A stretch of DNA of 46,889 nucleotides from Enterococcus faecalis 13-SD-W-01 (lineage in GTDB: Bacteria; Bacillota; Bacilli; Lactobacillales; Enterococcaceae), in the NCBI GenBank assembly GCA_000415185.1, contig KE351628.1, positions 1 to 46,889 on the forward strand, read 5' to 3'. The notes below the pieces were generated by a model. That model was not told where the DNA came from and ran no database searches. It saw nothing but the letters and a program-made list of their open reading frames with translations. The translations under genes and the position numbers were made by a program. This document shows, one piece after another, positions 41,727-46,889 of the stretch. Positions within the stretch are counted from its first letter, which is position 1. Each line of letters begins with the position of its first letter.

Positions 41727-42545
41727 ATGACAGATTGGCTATTGCAGCTCGATCCGTGGCAGCAAGCATTGACAGGTACTGCTTTTACATATTTCATGAC
41801 AGCGTTAGGAGCAGCATTAGTATTCTTTTTCAAAGAAATCAAAAAAGAAGTCTTGAATTTGATGCTGGGTTTCGCTTCAGGCGTGATGATTGCTGCGAGT
41901 TTCTGGTCTTTATTAGACCCGGCAATCGCAAAAGCAGAAGAAAATGGCGATATTGCTTGGCTAGTCGTAAGTATTGGATTTGGTCTAGGCGGCGTTTTCT
42001 TATATATAGCAGATAAAACATTGCCTCATATGCACTTTGGTCCGAAACATGAAAAAGAAGGACTGCCTTCGCATTTGAAACGGACGATCTTGTTGGTTTT
42101 TTCTATTACGCTGCATAACATACCAGAAGGATTGGCAGTCGGGGTCGCATTTGGTGCAGCAGCTACCGCAGATAACCCTACTGCTGCAATCCTAGCCGCT
42201 ATTTCTGTGGCTTTAGGTATTGGGATCCAGAATTTCCCAGAAGGTGCGGCTGTGTCGATTCCATTGCGTCAAGAAGGCTTATCAAGGAAAAAAGCATTTG
42301 TGTATGGACAAGCATCAGGTATCGTGGAACCAATCGCCGGTGTAATCGGGGCAATCCTAGTAACGAAAGTGTCTATTTTGTTGCCTTACGCATTGGCATT
42401 TGCAGCTGGAGCAATGATTTACGTTGTTGTGGAAGAATTGATTCCTGAAGCACAACAAACCTTGTCCAGCAAGCGGCATTTCGCTGTTTTTGGGGTAATG
42501 AGCGGATTTATTATCATGATGATCTTGGATGTTGCCTTAGGATAA
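41727..42545 (+). CDS. ZIP family metal (zinc) transporter
   Basis: Protein of 272 aa with eight predicted membrane segments. Conserved metal-site motifs are HNIPEGLAVGVAFG in TM4 and IGIQNFPEGAAVSIPLR in TM5. A cytosolic loop contains HMHFGPKHEKEG, a histidine-rich region typical of ZIP transporters. It belongs to the GufA/ZupT-like branch, which imports zinc and other divalent metals. GAGAGGAGGGGG precedes ATG 41727. A single gene with its own terminator. Confidence 0.9.
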   Translation: MTDWLLQLDPWQQALTGTAFTYFMTALGAALVFFFKEIKKEVLNLMLGFASGVMIAASFWSLLDPAIAKAEENGDIAWLVVSIGFGLGGVFLYIADKTLPHMHFGPKHEKEGLPSHLKRTILLVFSITLHNIPEGLAVGVAFGAAATADNPTAAILAAISVALGIGIQNFPEGAAVSIPLRQEGLSRKKAFVYGQASGIVEPIAGVIGAILVTKVSILLPYALAFAAGAMIYVVVEELIPEAQQTLSSKRHFAVFGVMSGFIIMMILDVALG

Positions 42546-42550
42546 AAAAA

Positions 42551-42580
42551 GAGACTGGTCAGGCGACCAGTCTCTTTTTT
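42551..42580 (+). terminator. Terminator after the ZIP gene
   Basis: GAGACTGGTC (42551-42560) and GACCAGTCTC (42565-42574) form a perfect 10-bp stem with a 4-nt loop, followed by six T's. Confidence 0.93.
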
Positions 42581-42682
42581 GTTTTTCTATATATCTGTCT
42601 GAAGAATTTACGAAATCAAAATAAGGATACAAAATTGGGGAGATAGTGTATTTTTTGATTATCGTAGAAAACAGCGAATCTA

Positions 42683-42883
42683 TTAGTAATAACGTCGGTT
42701 GTTATTTGAACGTCCAGTAATCAAGCGAACAAGCCAGACAACGATAGCGATTGGGATAAGCACTTTTATAGCAAACCATAAAATACCACTCAATACGCTG
42801 ACAAATAGGCTAAGGAAAAAGCCTCCGACAATCAGTACAAGCACTAGTAATAATATATTGGATAACATACTTCTTTGTCTCAT
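42683..42883 (-). CDS. Small membrane protein of unknown function
   Basis: Protein of 66 aa. A basic start (MRQRSM) is followed by two hydrophobic segments (about 7-27 and 33-53) and a tail rich in R, N and Y. Start codon ATG 42883 has AAGGAGGG 8 nt upstream, which supports a real gene despite its size. The function is unknown. It is divergent from the TMEM175-like gene. Confidence 0.7.
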   Translation of the reverse strand: MRQRSMLSNILLLVLVLIVGGFFLSLFVSVLSGILWFAIKVLIPIAIVVWLVRLITGRSNNNRRYY

Positions 42884-43042
42884 GAGTTAAACCCTCCTTG
42901 GTTTTTTGAACATACTAAGTATATCAATTTTTGCACAGTTTTACGTCCAACCTTAGACTGATTTTGTTTTCAGACCTTAGCGAATTTATTCATTGCTTTT
43001 TTAGTATCTCACATATAATATAGGGCGGAGGAGGAATTAAAA

Positions 43043-43624
43043 ATGACAAAAAATAGGCTTGAAGCTTTTACTGACGCAGTTATTGCTATCATTATGACAA
43101 TTTTGGTCTTGGAACTTCATGAACCAAATGGAGATACATGGTTTGCACTTGGAGAATTAGGTCATAAGTTTTTTATTTATATCATCAGCTTCTTTAGTTT
43201 AGCGATTTACTGGAATAATCATCATCATATGTTCCAAGTCGTTCGAAAAATAAATGGGCGTGTTTTGTGGGCAAATGGATTTCTTATATTTTCACTGTCG
43301 CTGTTCCCTTTTGTGACTTCTTGGATCAGTGAGTACATCAACAGCTGGGCACCAGAAGCAACATATGGATTAGTTGTACTGTTGGCAAATGCCGCGTATC
43401 TTGTTTTGGCAAAAGAATTAGCAGCAGCAAATCCAAAAGAACAATTAGCCAAAAATCTATTCAATAACTATAAAAAATCATATATTTCAATCAGTCTCAA
43501 TATTATTGGACTGCTCTTGGGCTGGCTGATTGCTCCGATTGCTGTATTACTCGTCAATGTTGTCATCTTGTTGTCGTGGTTGATTCCTGACAAAGCAATC
43601 GAAACACATTACAAAGAACAATAA
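43043..43624 (+). CDS. TMEM175-like potassium channel (DUF1211)
   Basis: Protein of 193 aa starting MTKNRLEAFTDAVIAIIMTILVLEL. RxxxFxDAVxAI is the pore-lining first-helix signature of bacterial TMEM175 proteins, normally FSDA and here FTDA. HHHMF and further hydrophobic segments give about six membrane spans, the size of a single bacterial repeat that assembles as a tetramer. GGAGGAGG lies upstream, and TATAAT at 43014-43019 is a likely -10. Confidence 0.88.
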   Translation: MTKNRLEAFTDAVIAIIMTILVLELHEPNGDTWFALGELGHKFFIYIISFFSLAIYWNNHHHMFQVVRKINGRVLWANGFLIFSLSLFPFVTSWISEYINSWAPEATYGLVVLLANAAYLVLAKELAAANPKEQLAKNLFNNYKKSYISISLNIIGLLLGWLIAPIAVLLVNVVILLSWLIPDKAIETHYKEQ

Positions 43625-43633
43625 ATAGCCGAT

Positions 43634-43676
43634 AAAAAGCTGGATCACTTCAAATATGAAGCGATCCAGCTTTTTT
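43634..43676 (+). terminator. Terminator after the TMEM175-like gene
   Basis: AAAAAGCTGGATC pairs with GATCCAGCTTTTT, with an inner CTTCA/TGAAG stem and a T run at 43671-43676. Confidence 0.92.
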
Positions 43677-43774
43677 GTGGATAAAGCAAAAAAATAGAAT
43701 CGAAATCCTTCCTGTGGAAAACCCTGAACCCCCCCAAAAAAAAGTCCACTCTGAAAAATATCCACTGTGGAAAA
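43676..43774. other. DnaA-box cluster outside oriC
   Basis: Within 99 bp: one exact DnaA box at 43676-43684 (-), two one-mismatch boxes at 43713-43721 (-) and 43766-43774 (-), and a weaker ATATCCACT at 43758-43766. A C7A8 homopolymer junction lies between them (about 43729-43743). This density resembles the oriC flanks and is unusual elsewhere. DnaA binding is inferred. Confidence 0.55.
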
Positions 43775-44073
43775 GTCTGTCTTTTTCCCATAAATAAAAC
43801 AGACAAAAACCTTCCACCCTCGATTGAAACGCTCAATCCCTTGATAATAAAGGATTTTTGTTTTAAAAACTAGTTCCTAGATTTCTTTACAAATCATTGA
43901 TTCTTCTGCTCTCTAGTCTTAGTAACACTTTTAGTGGGAGTTTGTTAGAATAAAAGCAGAAACTAATTGTCTAAACAGTAAATCAATAGCAGAATACCAT
44001 TTTTAGCCAAAAGTTAATGACAATAGTGGATTTTTAGAAATATTAATAAAAATGTATAAATATAAACGAAGAC
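43775..44073. other. AT-rich non-coding stretch
   Basis: No gene, terminator or clear promoter is visible. The base composition is very AT-rich, as expected of degraded or regulatory DNA between the DnaA-box cluster and the decayed gene. Confidence 0.5.
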
Positions 44074-44346
44074 AAAAGGAGTGGATTTACAAATAACAAA
44101 AAAGAACATAACTCTCTGCATAACGGTGTTATTTTATATATTTTAAATAACGCCTAATTCCTACTAAAATCACAATCTGATAGAAAAAAGACAAACTGAT
44201 ATACCAGTAGCAGAAAATACGAAGAATTAGCAAATGGCTACAACTGCAAGGTTTACAAGAAGCAAAAAGATGGACAAATCTTTGCTTTTGTTAGCAAAAT
44301 GGAAGTGATATATCAAAGAAAGCAGCTTGAAGGTGGAGTAGTATGA
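44074..44346 (+). pseudogene. Remnant of a small secreted or membrane protein gene
   Basis: A ribosome-site-like AAAAGGAG (44075-44082) precedes a short frame that ends at 44146. It reads K-K-N-I-T-L-C-I-T-V-L-F-Y-I-F, like a signal peptide, but has no good start codon. Further on, 44200-44346 is open in one frame and reads ...KYEELANGYNCKVYKKQKD... then GQIFAFVSKMEV. Its stop (TGA 44344-44346) overlaps the ATG of the next gene as ATGA. That overlap is typical of a genuine upstream operon partner. The middle is broken by stops and frame changes. The family is not recognised. Confidence 0.45.
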
Positions 44347-45149
44347 TAAAGAAAATAGTTTATGGATTTATACATGGAACAAAGACATCGGGGCGTGTGA
44401 CAGCTTGCACGTACGCCATTTATCGCGTGATTGCAGTAGGAATGCTGATAAATGAGCTTTATTTAGGGCGCTGGGGCACAGTCGGTTTGATAATATTGAC
44501 GTTAGCTCTGTTTGAAGTGCCAGCCTTGATAGAGAAAAAGCTGCAAATCGAAATTCCGAACTTATTGGAATGGATTGCCATTTCTTTTGTGTTCAGCTCT
44601 ACGATTTTAGGCGAACTAAGTGATTTTTACGGTCATTTGCCGTTTTGGGATGTACTACTTCATTTGACAAATGGTTTTTTATCGGCAGGAATCGGCTTCT
44701 CATTGGCATTTTTATTGAACAGAAATGTGGTCTCGATTCAACTGACACCGATATTTATTGCGATCCTTGCTTTTTCCTTTTCTATGACGATTGGTGTGAT
44801 GTGGGAATTTTTAGAATTTACAGCAGATCAGTGGTTCAGCACAGATATGCAGAAAGACGCTATCATTCAACAAATAAACAGTGTGTTATTGTCAGGTGAA
44901 CAGTCTAATACAGTCAAACATATAGAAGACATTCAAAAAACAGTCATCTATTACCATGACAACGCAGGTGATTTGAAACAATTTGTAGTTCAAGGCGGTT
45001 ATTTGGATGTAGGTGTTCTTGACACGATGAAAGATCTTTTCGTTAATTGTATTGGCGCTGTTATTTTTAGTATTTTTGGGTATTTCTACGCAAAAGATCA
45101 ATCTGGAAAATACGAATTTTTAGAGAATTTCATTCCTAAAAACGAATAA
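44343..45149 (+). CDS. DUF2238 (YjdF-like) membrane protein
   Basis: Protein of 268 aa with several hydrophobic segments (about 28-60, 72-90, 101-124, 133-155 and 233-250). The conserved polar pattern includes ELSDFYGHLPFWDVLLHLTNGFLSAG, MTIGVMWEFLEFTADQW and VGVLDTMKDLFVNCIGAVIF, typical of YjdF/DUF2238 proteins. An insert of about 50 hydrophilic residues (167-215) between the two blocks is longer than I expect for the family. The ATG overlaps the stop of a decayed upstream frame. Function unknown. Confidence 0.75.
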   Translation: MIKKIVYGFIHGTKTSGRVTACTYAIYRVIAVGMLINELYLGRWGTVGLIILTLALFEVPALIEKKLQIEIPNLLEWIAISFVFSSTILGELSDFYGHLPFWDVLLHLTNGFLSAGIGFSLAFLLNRNVVSIQLTPIFIAILAFSFSMTIGVMWEFLEFTADQWFSTDMQKDAIIQQINSVLLSGEQSNTVKHIEDIQKTVIYYHDNAGDLKQFVVQGGYLDVGVLDTMKDLFVNCIGAVIFSIFGYFYAKDQSGKYEFLENFIPKNE

Positions 45150-45156
45150 AAAGACA

Positions 45157-45188
45157 AAAGCAGCCTCTATTTCAGAGACTGCTTTTTT
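45157..45188. terminator. Bidirectional terminator between the DUF2238 and AraC genes
   Basis: AAAGCAG-C-CTCT pairs with AGAG-A-CTGCTTT, with one mismatch and a 5-nt loop. There are T's on the right and A's on the left, between convergent genes. Confidence 0.85.
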
Positions 45189-45195
45189 ATAGGTG

Positions 45196-46059
45196 CTAAT
45201 TCTTTTCTTTAACAGCGATCCAAATCTCACTGTAGGCATTCTCAGGCCCTTCAGACCATTTTGTAAAAGAGATCTCGGGTGCTTCCGCCAATTCATAAGA
45301 AGAGGCTGGCAGCCATTCTGAGAAGATTCTTGCCCAAGTATCTTGCAACGTTTGCGGGAACGGTCCTTGATTTGGGAAGACTGCCCAAGTATGTTGTTCA
45401 ATATCCAACTGAACAAGATCATCATAAGGATTTTCTTTGGTCGTAGCAAAGCCGATCATGTGTTTTAAAGTTCCGTTTTCTTGCATTCTTTCACCCTCGA
45501 AATCATAAGAAACATTTAAGACTTCATAAGGATATAAATCGGCTAAATCGTGCATTTGTTCCCGTTGTTTTTCAGTGATTGATTGTGCAAGTTCCATGAT
45601 ATGCTGGTTTTTTCCTTCAAATTGGAGTGGGACACGTTTGGAGACCCCAACCACCTTGAATTTTTCTTTTTTCTCAATTTTGAATTCCATTGAATTTCCT
45701 CCTCGAACATCGATATAAAAGGATAGTTTAGGAAAAGTTTTCTGTCTCTTTTCTTTGACTGCTTCTGAAGGCAGGTAACCTGTCCAGTCGCGAAACGCTC
45801 TGGAGAACCCATCAAGTGTCTGGTAGCCGTATTTGAAGGCGACATCTGTCACGGTTGCTCCATTGACTAATTCTTGATTCGCACAAGCTAATCGACGTTT
45901 TTTAATATATTCCGGCAAGGTCATACCTGACAGAAATGAAAAAGTGCGTTTTAGATGATATTCAGAGATACCAAGTTTTTTCGCAGCATCTTCTAGTAAA
46001 ATCTGTTCAGAAAGATGGTCTTCGATATAATCCATCAGCTGGTTAAAATAGTGCAGCAT
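45196..46059 (-). CDS. AraC family regulator with a GyrI-like effector domain
   Basis: Protein of 287 aa. The N-terminal AraC DNA-binding module (about 1-105) has two helix-turn-helix units (EDAAKKLGISEYHLKRTFSFLSG and VTDVAFKYGYQTLDGFSRAFRDWTGYLPSE). A C-terminal GyrI-like/SOUL-type small-molecule-binding domain (about 125-285) follows, with YDDLVQLDIEQHTWAVFPNQGPFP. This is the Rob/BltR-like layout used to sense amphipathic drugs or metabolites. No target gene is adjacent in the window. The ribosome site is weak (AAAGGA about 11 nt upstream). Confidence 0.88.
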   Translation of the reverse strand: MLHYFNQLMDYIEDHLSEQILLEDAAKKLGISEYHLKRTFSFLSGMTLPEYIKKRRLACANQELVNGATVTDVAFKYGYQTLDGFSRAFRDWTGYLPSEAVKEKRQKTFPKLSFYIDVRGGNSMEFKIEKKEKFKVVGVSKRVPLQFEGKNQHIMELAQSITEKQREQMHDLADLYPYEVLNVSYDFEGERMQENGTLKHMIGFATTKENPYDDLVQLDIEQHTWAVFPNQGPFPQTLQDTWARIFSEWLPASSYELAEAPEISFTKWSEGPENAYSEIWIAVKEKN

Positions 46060-46391
46060 CCTTTTCCCCGTCCTTTCTTTTATATCCTAACAAACCTTTT
46101 TTTCTCCTACTCGATATTTTCAAGACAAGTTTTGTCGATTCAGAAATCATTGAACAACTAAAGTATAGACTGTACATTAACAAAAGAGAATCGGAAAGAA
46201 CAGCTGTATTTAAGGAAAAGATTCTTTGAATATTTTTGGAGACCATTTTTTTCCAAAAGAAAATAAAAATTGACACGAATACTTAAAAAAAAAATGTTAT
46301 AAAGAGTGAAGAGTCCTGTTCTCTGTTTTTATGAGATAAAATAATCTTTTTTACTAATGACAATTGGAAGAGCAAGTTTAAGGAGAAAAAA
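46060..46391. promoter_or_regulatory. Regulatory gap upstream of the tyrosine kinase gene, with a poly-A promoter spacer
   Basis: The 332-bp gap has no gene. TTGACA at 46270-46275 is followed by a tract of ten A's and then TGTTATAAAG. The -10 TATAAA (46298-46303) lies 22 bp away and an alternative TGTTAT (46295-46300) 19 bp away, both longer than optimal. The start codon at 46392 is about 90 nt downstream. Confidence 0.5.
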
Positions 46392-46889
46392 ATGATAAGT
46401 AAGAAAAGTAAAAATAATGCACCTGTTCCGCTAGTAACAGTAACCGACAAAAATGGAGCGGTATCAGAAAAATTTAGAGCAATCCGTTCGAATATCACTT
46501 TCAGTTCTGTAGATAAAGAATTGAAATCTCTTGTAATTACTTCTTCTGGACCAAGTGAAGGCAAGTCTTTTACAGCAGCCAATCTAGCAGTTGTTTTTGC
46601 TGACACTGGAAAAAAGGTCTTGCTTGTAGATGCGGATTTGCGTAAACCGACTGTTGGCATAACGTTCAAATTACCTAATGCAGAAGGCTTGAGCACACTT
46701 TTAGCAAATCGCCAAGACCAGCCGGAAAATTACATATATCAAAGCGGGATCGAAAATGTCTCTATTTTATTGAGTGGGCCGAAACCACCAAATCCTTCTG
46801 AAATGATCAACTCGCGTAGGATGGAAGAACTAATTACAGAATTGGAGCAATCCTATGACTTAGTGATTTTTGATATGCCGCCAGTTGCT
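46392..46889 (+). CDS. Capsule/exopolysaccharide tyrosine-protein kinase, Wze/CpsD type (5' part, cut by window end)
   Basis: 166 residues are visible before the edge. It starts MISKKSKNNAPVP and has the BY-kinase features VSEKFRAIRSNI, Walker A SSGPSEGKSFTAANLA, Walker A' KKVLLVDADLRKPTVG and the Walker B start DLVIFDMPPV. These kinases autophosphorylate a C-terminal tyrosine cluster (outside the window) when activated by a Wzd/YveK-type membrane partner, and they control capsule chain synthesis. AAGGAG lies upstream. No Wzd-like gene precedes it, unlike the usual wzg-wzd-wze order, so the partner may follow it. Confidence 0.88.
   Translation, partial: MISKKSKNNAPVPLVTVTDKNGAVSEKFRAIRSNITFSSVDKELKSLVITSSGPSEGKSFTAANLAVVFADTGKKVLLVDADLRKPTVGITFKLPNAEGLSTLLANRQDQPENYIYQSGIENVSILLSGPKPPNPSEMINSRRMEELITELEQSYDLVIFDMPPVA

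Noticed and set aside
41588-41842. N-terminal extension of pyruvate oxidase by 85 codons
   Set aside because: It crosses the TATAAT promoter and the divergent ZIP gene start, has no homologous start, and a good ribosome site fixes ATG 41587.

Overview
The window is the replication-origin region of a low-GC Gram-positive chromosome, almost certainly an Enterococcus close to E. faecium. This rests on gene order (croRS-serS-guaB ... ychF-parB-parA-rsmG-mnmG-mnmE ... jag-yidC-rnpA-rpmH-dnaA-dnaN-yaaA-recF-gyrB-gyrA-rpsF-ssb-rpsR-gdpP-rplI-dnaB-purA) and on protein sequences that look enterococcal. The species call comes from recognition, not from a search. oriC lies on both sides of dnaA (about 20.77-22.65 kb). 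Genes left of it run mostly on the minus strand and genes right of it mostly on the plus strand, so most are co-directional with replication. Exceptions are croRS-serS on the left and the ABC-F, pyruvate oxidase, small membrane protein and AraC genes on the right.

Layout. 1-588 has no gene but holds four tandem, leftward sigma-A-type promoters, each with a 17-bp spacer, probably the promoter stack of an rRNA or tRNA operon just outside the window. 589-4029 carries the CroRS two-component system and serS behind a T-box. 4086-10193 (minus) carries guaB, a DUF1129 membrane protein, ychF, a DUF951 protein, parB, parA and rsmG. 10396-14985 (minus) carries a FUSC-like membrane protein, mnmG and mnmE.

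15165-17748 is an accessory insertion in this otherwise conserved core: two paralogous, unrecognised proteins. Both conserve a His-(19)-Asp ... Gln-(6)-Cys pattern like that of CE-clan (Ulp1/YopJ-type) cysteine enzymes, and the downstream copy appears to be frameshifted near its start. This is the best candidate for an undescribed system.

17937-20651 holds a small YbjQ-like protein on the plus strand, then jag, yidC, rnpA and rpmH (minus). 20652-29845 holds the origin, dnaA, dnaN, yaaA, recF, gyrB and gyrA. 29875-37865 holds rpsF-ssb-rpsR (with a perfect parS), gdpP-rplI, dnaB, purA and a DegV protein.

37980-46889 is more accessory: a YbiT/YkpA-type ABC-F ATPase, pyruvate oxidase, a ZIP metal transporter, a small membrane protein, a TMEM175-like channel, a DnaA-box cluster about 21 kb from oriC, a decayed gene, a DUF2238-like membrane protein, an AraC regulator, and the start of a capsule/EPS tyrosine kinase gene cut by the window end.

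How the genes work together: DnaA, DnaN, DnaB, gyrase, SSB and RecF handle replication; ParA, ParB and parS sites handle origin segregation; MnmE, MnmG, RsmG, RnpA and YchF serve tRNA and ribosome function; YidC with Jag/KhpB serves envelope biogenesis; CroRS and GdpP govern wall stress and c-di-AMP. I saw no tRNA or rRNA gene, IS element, prophage or CRISPR array inside the window.
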